A DNA stretch of 64,000 nucleotides from UBA7703 sp963667195 (lineage in GTDB: Bacteria; Bacillota; Clostridia; Christensenellales; CAG-138). Positions 7,843 to 15,226 of the stretch are shown piece after piece. The notes beneath the pieces are model-generated. The model was not told the DNA's origin. It searched no databases and worked only from the letters and a program-made list of their open reading frames with translations. The position numbers and the translations under genes are program-made. Location of the stretch: contig OY762962.1 of NCBI GenBank assembly GCA_963667195.1, positions 3,038,001-3,102,000 on the forward strand, written 5' to 3'. Position 1 is the stretch's first letter, and the number at the start of each line of letters is the position of its first letter.

Positions 7843-8937
7843 TTAATAGTCTTCTTCCTCGTCCTCGTCGTCGTTCGACTCGATGAACTCGATCAGGCGC
7901 TTGCGGGGCTTCTTTTCCTTCGGCTCTTTGGCAGCCTTGGGAGCGGATTCTTCCACCCAATCGTCTCCATCTTCTTCGTCTTCGTCGTCGTCTTCGGCTT
8001 CCAACAGGCGGGAGAACAGGCCCTTCTTTTTCGGCGGTGCCTGATCTGCGTGACTTTCACGGCGGCGGGGCGCATCGTCCACATCATCCATCGGTGCGGG
8101 GCGGCTCACCGTCGGGCGAGCAAACTGGCGTGTTGCGGTCGGGTCTTCCTCCACGGCGTAACGATCCGTGTTGGGGCGCGGCGCACGTGCCTGACGCGGC
8201 GGCTCGCTGTAGGCGGGTTCCGCGGCGTAGCGCGTCGGCTCCGCGTAAGCGGGCTCCGCATAGCGCGGCTGCTCCACGGGCGTGGGCTGCGGCTGGGACG
8301 GCATATACTGTGCTTGCGCCGCATACTGCGGTTCGGATACGGGTGCGGGGCGCGTCTGAACGTGTGCCGGCGCAACGACGGGCGCCGCAACAGGAACCGC
8401 GACATCGTCCACGCCGAGTTCTTTGCGGTTTGCTTCGATCATCTGGTGATATTCGGCAAGGTAGCGCTGCAAGTCCACGAGGATTTCATCCGCATATTTG
8501 CGCGCACCGTTATAGATCGCGGTCGCGTTCTCTTCCGCCTCGGCTGCGATGCCGCTTGCGCGGGTGAACGCTTCTTTATAGACTTCGCTCTCGCCAACGC
8601 GGTGGTCAAACTCCGCCTGCGCGTCCGCGCGGATGCTGTCCGCCTGCGCCTGCGCCTGGCCGAGAATGGTGTCCGCTTCCTGATGCGCCTGCTCGACGAT
8701 CTCAACCGCGTTTTCTTTCGCGTCGGCAATGGTGTTCTCCGCCTCGGAGAGGATGCCGGTCGCTCTGCGGATGTCTTCCGGAATGACGACCTTCAGGTCT
8801 TCCAGGAGGTCCAGCAGGCGGTCAACCTCGACCACGCGCTTGTTACCGCCGCCGAACTTGGAACGGGGGCTTTCCTCCAGCTCCTGCTTGATGCGGTTTA
8901 TAATACTGAAAATCTTCATGGTTTGTGCGCTGCTCAT
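7843..8937 (-). CDS. Coiled-coil protein with Pro/Tyr-rich linker and acidic tail
   Basis: A 364-residue protein with no enzyme motif. Residues 36-175 are a long charged helical region rich in Ala, Glu and Gln, resembling the stalk subunits of rotary ATPases or DivIVA-like coiled coils. Residues 180-285 are low-complexity (Pro, Ala, Tyr, Gln) with repeated YAEP/YAAEP units. The end alternates basic patches (PPKKKGLFSR, KEKKPRKR) with strongly acidic runs. It has neither signal peptide nor membrane segment. The start overlaps the coaD stop by four bases. Related proteins are frequently found next to coaD in Clostridia and annotated as ATPase or V-ATPase subunit H-like; I regard that as a coiled-coil artefact. 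Function is unknown, possibly scaffolding. Confidence 0.85.
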   Translation of the reverse strand: MSSAQTMKIFSIINRIKQELEESPRSKFGGGNKRVVEVDRLLDLLEDLKVVIPEDIRRATGILSEAENTIADAKENAVEIVEQAHQEADTILGQAQAQADSIRADAQAEFDHRVGESEVYKEAFTRASGIAAEAEENATAIYNGARKYADEILVDLQRYLAEYHQMIEANRKELGVDDVAVPVAAPVVAPAHVQTRPAPVSEPQYAAQAQYMPSQPQPTPVEQPRYAEPAYAEPTRYAAEPAYSEPPRQARAPRPNTDRYAVEEDPTATRQFARPTVSRPAPMDDVDDAPRRRESHADQAPPKKKGLFSRLLEAEDDDEDEEDGDDWVEESAPKAAKEPKEKKPRKRLIEFIESNDDEDEEEDY

Positions 8938-9422
8938 GATGTTTTTAGCCTTTCTGCAATGATATTATGAATGCTGTTCGGTACAAGTCCTTCAATATTT
9001 CCGCCCATGGAACCGATCTCCCGCACAGCGCTGGAGCTTAAAAAGGAATGCTCCGGCTTTGCCATGAAGTAAACCGTGTTCACGTCCGGCGCAAGATGGC
9101 GGTTGAGTGCGTTGATCTGGAACTCGTACTCGAAATCCATCGTCGCGCGCAGGCCGCGAATGACGTAATCCGCGCCAATCGCATGCGCATAGTTGACCAT
9201 CAGCCCATCGAAGTGCGTCACGATGACGTTCTTCATTCCCTCGGCATCCACCATACGCTGAATCATGTCCACCCGCTCCTCAACTGAGAAAGAGGGGTGC
9301 TTGGCTGCGTTGTTGAGCACGCTGACATACACGCGGTCAAACATCGCAATCGCCCTCTCCAGCACATCGTGGTGTCCGATGGTAAAGGGATCAAAACTAC
9401 CGGGGTATACGCAGGTTCGCAT
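8934..9422 (-). CDS. coaD: Pantetheine-phosphate adenylyltransferase
   Basis: CoaD transfers AMP from ATP to 4'-phosphopantetheine, the penultimate step of coenzyme A synthesis. The protein is 162 residues, standard length. It begins MRTCVYPGSFDPFTIGHHDV, with the nucleotidyltransferase T/HxGH motif (TIGH), and carries the downstream block FLSSSAVREI. The ATG at 9422 is chosen because an AAAGG-AGGA ribosome site precedes it; a start six codons earlier adds residues not found in the family. It sits between rsmD and the coiled-coil gene, overlapping the latter by four bases. Confidence 0.97.
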   Translation of the reverse strand: MRTCVYPGSFDPFTIGHHDVLERAIAMFDRVYVSVLNNAAKHPSFSVEERVDMIQRMVDAEGMKNVIVTHFDGLMVNYAHAIGADYVIRGLRATMDFEYEFQINALNRHLAPDVNTVYFMAKPEHSFLSSSAVREIGSMGGNIEGLVPNSIHNIIAERLKTS

Positions 9423-9448
9423 GCTTCCTGCCTTTCCCAAGACGCGCC

Positions 9449-10021
9449 TTATTCCGGCTTCGCCTCGTCGTCTGCCCGTTCATAGATCGAAACGGCGCAT
9501 GTACCGTAACGCTTGGTCTGCTTTAGCTTTGCCATCGGTGTTTCTATCGTTGGCGGAAGCTTTTCCGCATGCTCCAGATACACTCTGCCCTGCTCTGCGA
9601 GCAGTCCCAGCGAAAAGATTGCTTCGATTGCAACTTTTGCCGCTCCCTCCTGATAGGGCGGATCGAGAAACACAAAATCAAACTGCTCTCCCGTCCGCTT
9701 GAGGTCGGTCAGGCACGCGACATAGTCTTTGCAGGTCACGCGCACGATCGAATCAAGATTGAGCTTCTTTGCATTTTTCGCGATCAGCTCGGCGCAGGTG
9801 CGGTCGTGGTCGTTGCAGATCACCCGCTTTGCCCCGCGCGAGGCTGCCTCCAGCCCGAGATTGCCGGAGCCGGAGAAAAGGTCCAATACCGTGCTATCCG
9901 GAATGTCAAACTGAATCGAACCGAACAGGGATTCCTTCACGCGATCCAGCGTCGGGCGCGTATTGCTCCCCGGCGGCGCGTCAAACTGTCTCCCGCGCGC
10001 GGTGCCCGCGATGATTCTCAA
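9449..10021 (-). CDS. rsmD: 16S rRNA (guanine966-N2)-methyltransferase
   Basis: RsmD methylates G966 of 16S rRNA in the small ribosomal subunit using S-adenosylmethionine. The predicted 190-residue protein starts at a TTG (10021) preceded by GGGAGG five bases upstream, giving the family N-terminus LRIIAGTARGR. Motifs are VLDLFSGSGNLGLEA (SAM binding) and FVFLDPPY (the NPPY-type catalytic motif). Reading upstream of the TTG gives a Cys-rich extension with no family similarity, so it was rejected. The rsmD-coaD pair is common in Firmicutes. A promoter lies about 80 bases upstream. Confidence 0.95.
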   Translation of the reverse strand: MRIIAGTARGRQFDAPPGSNTRPTLDRVKESLFGSIQFDIPDSTVLDLFSGSGNLGLEAASRGAKRVICNDHDRTCAELIAKNAKKLNLDSIVRVTCKDYVACLTDLKRTGEQFDFVFLDPPYQEGAAKVAIEAIFSLGLLAEQGRVYLEHAEKLPPTIETPMAKLKQTKRYGTCAVSIYERADDEAKPE

Positions 10022-10104
10022 TCGAGCCTCCCAAGCGAAATCCGTGTCTCGGGAAGCGTCCGTTTCCCGACAAGCACACAGAATAAGCCACAATAAGTTA
10101 TTAT

Positions 10105-10133
10105 AGTATAGCACCGAGACACAGCACGCACAA
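10105..10133 (-). promoter_or_regulatory. Promoter of rsmD operon
   Basis: Minus strand: -35 TTGTGC (10133-10128), 17-base spacer, extended -10 TGC-TATACT (10110-10105). Initiation near 10098 gives a leader of about 77 bases containing the hairpin TCGGGAA / TTCCCGA. Confidence 0.6.
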
Positions 10134-10213
10134 GACAAACATCGGTTTTTGCGCGACACTCCCGCGGTTTTCCGCGGAGGCTATGCCGTAGCAAGTGCCA
10201 ACTGTGCGGCTGT

Positions 10214-11443
10214 TCAACCGCCGTTTTCGAGGATCGGGCCGATGCCCGCCTGCACAAACAGGTCGTAGGGATTGACGTACTTGCCCTCCGGTGTAACGAC
10301 ACCGAGATGCAGGTGATATGCCACGCTGTTGCCCGTGCTGCCGACGATGCCGATCTGCTCTCCCTGCTTGACCTTGTCGCCTTCCTTGATGGAAGTGGTC
10401 ATCACAAACATATGATAGTAATGATAAACGTATCCATACGGGTCACGAATGATCACGTAATTGCCCGGAATCGGCAGGTAGCCGATGTACAGCACAACCC
10501 CATCCGTCATGGAGAGAATCGGCGTTTTCGCGCGCATCTTGATATCCGTGCCCATGTGAAGGCGCGTTCTGTGGGAGCGCGGGTCGTACCAGCCGTTTTT
10601 GATTTCGCCGCCCTTGACGGGGTGAATGATGGTCTTTAGGTATTCCTGCGGGAATTGATAGACCTCCACGGGAGCCACGCTGCCGTCGTCATTATAGACG
10701 GTATTGAAGTAGTCCAGCGCAAAAACACCCTCGACCAGCTGATCATGCGTGCCTTTGCCTGCGAGCTCCTCAAACGTCGGGTCGGGCCATGTCAGCTTCA
10801 CGCCGAGATAGGCGTTTCCCTTTCGCTCCACGGAAAACGAGTCCGCAACCGCGTCCGTCATTCCCTCGCCATAGATATAGTAGAGCGCGGCGCATTCGCG
10901 CCAGGTAAGCCGCGCCTGCGGTTGACCCTGTGCGGAGAGCTGTATGCCCGCGGTGCGGAAGTCCTCGCTGATGCCCCGCACACACTCGGCGGATGCGAGC
11001 TGCATCGATTGATTGATCTGCTCCGCCAGCGCGGAGAACGCTTTCACGTTCTGCGCATAGCAATCGTAAACCGTGGGATCAAAGTCCGTCGTCGTTGCGT
11101 TCCATGCCGTCCAGTCCGGGCGCAAGCGCGTCTTCATCAGCCGTGCCGCGGCGTTAAACGCGTTTCTGATGCGCTGACCCTTCGAAATGCTGCCGTCCTG
11201 GCTCGTGCTGGAGATAAAGCCTGCCTCCCAGCGCAGCTTCTCCGCGGCATATGCCGCGTTGTCGCCGGGCAGCGTATTGATGCCAATGCAGGCGCCGTTG
11301 AGGATTGCGAGCGCTTCATTGGGTTCGGGCGTCGCCTCCGGCGTCGGGGTTTGCGCGGCAAGCGATATGCGAACAGAAGCTGTCGATGCTAAAATTAGCA
11401 CCGACAGCAAAATAAGTCTCTTTTTTATTATTCTTTTTCCCAT
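10214..11443 (-). CDS. Secreted M23-family metallopeptidase
   Basis: A predicted peptidoglycan endopeptidase of about 409 residues. A basic N-terminus plus hydrophobic segment (about residues 8-28) forms a signal peptide, followed by a TPTPEATPEP linker, a middle domain of unknown type, and a C-terminal LytM/M23 domain. Zinc ligands are visible as His296 and Asp300 in HMGTD, and His377-x-His379 in HLHLG. The ATG at 11443 shares one base with the stop of the L,D-transpeptidase gene (TAATG), so the two wall enzymes are translationally coupled. With catalytic ligands intact it is probably active, though an activator role cannot be excluded. Confidence 0.92.
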   Translation of the reverse strand: MGKRIIKKRLILLSVLILASTASVRISLAAQTPTPEATPEPNEALAILNGACIGINTLPGDNAAYAAEKLRWEAGFISSTSQDGSISKGQRIRNAFNAAARLMKTRLRPDWTAWNATTTDFDPTVYDCYAQNVKAFSALAEQINQSMQLASAECVRGISEDFRTAGIQLSAQGQPQARLTWRECAALYYIYGEGMTDAVADSFSVERKGNAYLGVKLTWPDPTFEELAGKGTHDQLVEGVFALDYFNTVYNDDGSVAPVEVYQFPQEYLKTIIHPVKGGEIKNGWYDPRSHRTRLHMGTDIKMRAKTPILSMTDGVVLYIGYLPIPGNYVIIRDPYGYVYHYYHMFVMTTSIKEGDKVKQGEQIGIVGSTGNSVAYHLHLGVVTPEGKYVNPYDLFVQAGIGPILENGG

Positions 11444-12489
11444 TACCAAGGGGTTGGTGTGGGTTCAACGTATGGTGTTGGTGTGTCGGTTACTACACCG
11501 CCATCCGTTGTCGTGCCGCCAGGCGTAGGCGTTGCTTCATCCGTACCGTCGCCAAGATCGGGCAGCGGCGCCGGCTCATACTTATACGGCAGAACGTGCA
11601 GCACGTCCTCGATCTTCCAGTTATCCGTCCAAGGCGAACCGCCCGCCGTGAGCTTGACGTTTGCAATGGATTTCGGCAGGATCAGCTGCGCGCGGATCGC
11701 GCCAGTGTCTGCGTCCGAGGCGCTTCCGTCGCGAATTTCGCAGGTCGTGCCATAGCCGATGTTATACCACATCCAGCGCGCATCCGGCACGGTGAGTCGA
11801 ATGCAGGCATGGCTCGCTTTCGTGCCGAGATTGTCATAAGAGCTCTGCACCAGCGATCTTAAGTCCCTCGCCTTATCATATAGAATCGAGTGGAAATACG
11901 TTCTGCTGTGGATCAGGGTCAAATACTGCGCGGCTTCCAGATTGACAAACTGGTAGAAGCGCTCCTTCGGAACCTGAATCTGCCAGATTCCGCTCGTGGT
12001 CTCGTGACCGTATTCCTTATCCGGATTACCCGTGGAGCAGATCATGTATCTCACAGGCTGCGTCAGGTCGGGCTTGCCGTTCTTGGTGCCGTCGTCGATG
12101 CGCTTATACACCAGCACGACCTGCCATTGCTTGTCGACGATGATGTAATACGTCTTCGGATCGGGGAAACCGTCTTTGAGCAGCTCTTTTGCCTTGACGT
12201 TCATGTCGTCAGTGCTTCCGACCAGCTCTTCATACGTCATGTTGACCGTGGGAGCATAATAGGAAAACGGGACGGGTGTCGGTGTGGGCTCGGGCGTCGC
12301 GGTAGGCGCAGGCATATCGCCAAAGTCCTCGTCGTTGAGATCCAAAACCTCCATACTGACGATCACCGGCTCGGGCGTTGGCGTAGGCTCCGCCGGAGCG
12401 GCGGGTTCTGCGCAGCCAAAAGCAAAAAGAGCGGCAATCACAAGACCCGCCAGCGGCAGCGTCTTGGTGAGATGTCGTCCTAAGGGCAT
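11443..12489 (-). CDS. L,D-transpeptidase (YkuD family) lipoprotein
   Basis: A cell-wall cross-linking enzyme that forms 3-3 peptide bridges or attaches proteins to peptidoglycan by a penicillin-insensitive cysteine mechanism. In the 348-residue protein the N-terminus is a signal sequence ending AFGC (Cys26), suggesting a lipoprotein. A Pro-Thr-rich stretch spans about 31-75. The YkuD domain covers about 112-255, with His200 and the catalytic motif S-H-A-C229-I-R. The C-terminal 60 residues are again Pro/Thr/Gly-rich, ending PTPTPW, unusual after the catalytic domain. It has an AGAGG ribosome site and is the first gene of a two-gene operon with the M23 peptidase. Confidence 0.93.
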   Translation of the reverse strand: MPLGRHLTKTLPLAGLVIAALFAFGCAEPAAPAEPTPTPEPVIVSMEVLDLNDEDFGDMPAPTATPEPTPTPVPFSYYAPTVNMTYEELVGSTDDMNVKAKELLKDGFPDPKTYYIIVDKQWQVVLVYKRIDDGTKNGKPDLTQPVRYMICSTGNPDKEYGHETTSGIWQIQVPKERFYQFVNLEAAQYLTLIHSRTYFHSILYDKARDLRSLVQSSYDNLGTKASHACIRLTVPDARWMWYNIGYGTTCEIRDGSASDADTGAIRAQLILPKSIANVKLTAGGSPWTDNWKIEDVLHVLPYKYEPAPLPDLGDGTDEATPTPGGTTTDGGVVTDTPTPYVEPTPTPW

Positions 12490-12599
12490 AATCGTAACCT
12501 CTTAACATTGGATTTGATCGGAAACGATGCTGTGAAATCCGGCTCCATCAAACAAAAACGGAAGGCGAATCCCGCGGAATCAATTTATGAATCGCGAGT

Positions 12600-12608
12600 A
12601 TTGTACCA
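12600..12608 (-). promoter_or_regulatory. Extended -10 promoter of the L,D-transpeptidase operon
   Basis: Minus strand TGG-TACAAT (12608-12600) with no convincing -35 at 16-18 bases. The same ATGGTACAAT block occurs in front of the SRP RNA and DUF1385 genes. Confidence 0.5.
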
Positions 12609-12676
12609 TACCGACGCAGTAGTTTCTCTTGAAAAAACGAAAGTTCACAATTTTTCCCGATTGCGTTTGCTTCCGG

Positions 12677-13462
12677 TTAGTCTAAATTCGTTTCGTTTTT
12701 CTCAGGCGCTTCGTGTTGCGACGGGGTTTGTAAGCCCTTGAGCATGTCCAGCGCCCTTGCGCCAAACTCCACGGAGTTCTCGGTATATGTGCTCAGCGCA
12801 CGGAAGATTTCGCCGCGCACCGCGTCCGAAAGCTTCACGCGATCCATGTCCGCATCCTCCATCGCGAGCATGCGGCGCATGCCCTCCAGAGCCGTCTTGC
12901 TCACAGGCTCGCCGTGTTGCACACAGGCGTTGCAGACCGCTCCCCCGCGCGGAGAAAATCTCACGATCGCGTCAGAGCGGATATCGCGTCCGCACTGCGC
13001 GCAGGCGGTGATGGAAGGCCGATAGCCGATCGTGTTGAGAAAGCGCGCCAAGAAACAGCAAAACAAGTCTTGCGGATTGGAGACACCGTAAGCAAGAAAC
13101 GAAAGCGAATGGTACAGAAGCGAAAAAAGCGCCTCATTCGGCTCGTTTTCCGGCGCCGCGTCGTGACAAAGGCGCAGCATCACAGAGCCGATGGAGTAGC
13201 GCTCATAATCCTCGCGAATGGGATAAAACGTCTCGCGGATATCGCAGGCGTTGATGGTTGCCCGCTCTTTTCCCGTAAAGATTTCAAATTGACCGAATAC
13301 GAACGGCTGGCAGGCGTTGACCAGCGGGCTCTGCGGCTTGCGGCAGCCGCGCGCCTTCGCGTCGATGCGGCCGTTTTGAATCGTAAAGATGCTGAGTATG
13401 CGGTCGCTCTCGCGATAGTTTGCATACCGCGTTACGATTCCTTCCGCGCAGATGACCGGCAT
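12677..13462 (-). CDS. recO: DNA repair protein RecO
   Basis: RecO works with RecF and RecR to load RecA on SSB-coated single-stranded DNA. The 261-residue protein shows the N-terminal OB fold (VICAEGIVTRYANYRESDRIL) and a helical domain with the zinc finger Cys154-x2-Cys157 and Cys177-x2-Cys180. It is the last gene of the phoH-yqfF-ybeY-cdd-era-recO operon and starts 26 bases after era. The final ~25 residues are charged and not conserved. No terminator is obvious downstream. Confidence 0.95.
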   Translation of the reverse strand: MPVICAEGIVTRYANYRESDRILSIFTIQNGRIDAKARGCRKPQSPLVNACQPFVFGQFEIFTGKERATINACDIRETFYPIREDYERYSIGSVMLRLCHDAAPENEPNEALFSLLYHSLSFLAYGVSNPQDLFCCFLARFLNTIGYRPSITACAQCGRDIRSDAIVRFSPRGGAVCNACVQHGEPVSKTALEGMRRMLAMEDADMDRVKLSDAVRGEIFRALSTYTENSVEFGARALDMLKGLQTPSQHEAPEKNETNLD

Positions 13463-13488
13463 CGTCTCATACCCCCGGACCGGTGCGT

Positions 13489-14379
13489 TTACTCGTACCC
13501 AAGCTCGTGCAGCATGCCCGGGCGGTTGCGCCAGTCTTCCTTAATCTTGACCCATAGTTGCAGGTTCACCGGGCAGCCGAGCATCCACTCGATGTCCTTT
13601 CGGGACTCCTGCCCGATTCGTTTGAGCATGGAGCCGCCCTTGCCGATGATGATGCCCTTGTGGGACTCCCGCTCGCAATAGATCGTCGCGTAGACGTCCA
13701 TCATGTCGCGGTCTTCCCTGCGCTCCATCTTGTCCACGCCGACGCCGACGCCGTGCGGAACCTCTTCGCGCAGGAGCAGCAGCGCTTTTTCGCGGATGAG
13801 CTCGCCAACGATGATGCGCTCCGGCTGGTCGGTGACCATGTCGTCGGGAAAATATTGCGGCCCGGGCACGAGATACGCGCTCAACGTATGCTCCAGCTCT
13901 TCGAGTCCCTTGCCCGTTCCCGCGGAGCCGCGGAGAATCGCCTTGATGAAGGGATATTGCTCCAGCGTTTCCTGCGCTTCGTTTGCCTGACCCAGGCTCG
14001 CCGCGTCGGTCTTGTTGATGAACGCGATCACGGACGCCTTTGCGTGGCTGAGTTTTTCGAGGATTGCCGCGTCCCGCTCGCGCACGCCCTGCTCGGCATC
14101 CGCGACAAACAGGATCGCTTCCACCTCGTTGATCGCGTCGTAGGCGACCTTCTGCATATATTCGCCGAGCTTGTTCTTCGGCACGGTCACGCCGGGCGTA
14201 TCGAGGAATATCATCTGATAGTCCGGCTTGGAGAGAACGCCTGTAATCTTGTTTCGCGTGGTCTGCGCGCGGTCGGTGACAATCGCGATCTTCTGCCCGA
14301 TGAGCTTGTTGAGAATCGTCGACTTGCCCACGTTCGGACAGCCGATGATGGAGACGAATCCGGATCGAAACTCGCTCAT
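13489..14379 (-). CDS. era: GTPase Era
   Basis: Era is an essential GTPase that binds the 3' end of 16S rRNA during 30S assembly. The 296-residue protein begins MSEFRSGFVSIIG, with G1 GCPNVGKS, G3 DTPGV, G4 NKTD, and a C-terminal KH domain (GIIIGKGGSMLKRIG). The ATG at 14379 overlaps the cdd stop by four bases (ATGA). The reading frame stays open upstream to 14544, but that part lies inside cdd and has no Era similarity, so it is not part of the gene. Confidence 0.97.
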   Translation of the reverse strand: MSEFRSGFVSIIGCPNVGKSTILNKLIGQKIAIVTDRAQTTRNKITGVLSKPDYQMIFLDTPGVTVPKNKLGEYMQKVAYDAINEVEAILFVADAEQGVRERDAAILEKLSHAKASVIAFINKTDAASLGQANEAQETLEQYPFIKAILRGSAGTGKGLEELEHTLSAYLVPGPQYFPDDMVTDQPERIIVGELIREKALLLLREEVPHGVGVGVDKMERREDRDMMDVYATIYCERESHKGIIIGKGGSMLKRIGQESRKDIEWMLGCPVNLQLWVKIKEDWRNRPGMLHELGYE

Positions 14380-14789
14380 AGCAGATCCTCCGGCCCGAAC
14401 GAGTGCGGCAGCAGCTCGCCCAGCGTGGACTCGATCACATTGCGGTCTTTGTCCGCAAACACCACGGGCATGTCGTCCTTGCAGAACTCGCGCAGCACCT
14501 GACGGCAAACGCCGCAGGGAGCAGCCGGGCTCTTGCCGGAGCAAACAATGACGATGGACTCAAACTCGCGCTCGCCTTCGGAGACCGCCTTGAACATCGC
14601 CGTGCGCTCCGCGCAGTTGGTGGGAGTATACGACGCGCTCTCGATGTTGCAACCAAGATAGTATTTGCCGTTTGCGCCCTTGAGGCAGGCGCCAACCTGA
14701 AAATGCGAATACGGCGTATATGCCCGCGCCATCCCCTCGTAGGCGAGGTCGAGCATATGCTCTAGTTCCTGAGACGGTATATGTTTCAT
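14376..14789 (-). CDS. cdd: Cytidine deaminase
   Basis: Cdd deaminates cytidine and deoxycytidine to uridine compounds in pyrimidine salvage. The 137-residue protein is the homotetrameric zinc type: the catalytic C-A-E motif (NCAERTA) and P-C-G-V-C (PCGVCRQ) supply three cysteine zinc ligands. The substrate-binding SHFQVGA block is near the N-terminus. It overlaps ybeY upstream and era downstream by four bases each. In many Firmicutes dgkA lies between ybeY and cdd; it is absent here. Confidence 0.96.
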   Translation of the reverse strand: MKHIPSQELEHMLDLAYEGMARAYTPYSHFQVGACLKGANGKYYLGCNIESASYTPTNCAERTAMFKAVSEGEREFESIVIVCSGKSPAAPCGVCRQVLREFCKDDMPVVFADKDRNVIESTLGELLPHSFGPEDLL

Positions 14790-15226
14790 CTGTGATACCC
14801 CAGTTCGTTTAAAATTTCGTCTTGCTTTGCGAACATCTTTTTCTCGTCGTCCGGCTGCATGTGATCGTACCCCAGCAGGTGCAGCGCGCCGTGGACGGAT
14901 AAAAACGCAAGCTCGCGCTCCAGCGAGTGTCCATATTCCGCAGCCTGCTCTTCTGCGCGCTCAAAGCAGATTGCGATGTCGCCCAAGTAACCATCCGGCG
15001 GGCAGAGGATCGCGTCGCCTTCCCAAGCAGGAAATGTCAGCACGTCTGTGACACGGTCGATGTTGCGATAGCTCGCGTTGAGCCGCTGAATTTCCTCCGC
15101 ATCGGTAATCAGCACGCAGACATCGCCGGACGCGCTGTTATTCGTGAGCGCATGCGTCACCGCGCGGCGGATGAGTTCCTCTGCGTCCGCGGGCAGACAA
15201 TCGAGCTCTGTTTGCACGTCGATCAT
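14786..15226 (-). CDS. ybeY: Endoribonuclease YbeY (16S rRNA maturation)
   Basis: YbeY is a zinc-dependent endoribonuclease needed for 16S rRNA 3'-end maturation and ribosome quality control. The protein is 146 residues, with the signature HGALHLLGYDH whose three histidines bind zinc, and the upstream block VTDVLTFP. It overlaps the yqfF stop and the cdd start by four bases each, so expression is tightly coupled through the operon. Confidence 0.96.
   Translation of the reverse strand: MIDVQTELDCLPADAEELIRRAVTHALTNNSASGDVCVLITDAEEIQRLNASYRNIDRVTDVLTFPAWEGDAILCPPDGYLGDIAICFERAEEQAAEYGHSLERELAFLSVHGALHLLGYDHMQPDDEKKMFAKQDEILNELGYHR

Noticed and set aside
10162..10177. Terminator after the M23 peptidase gene
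   Set aside because: CCGCGG-TTTT-CCGCGG forms a short hairpin, but no T run follows on the minus strand.
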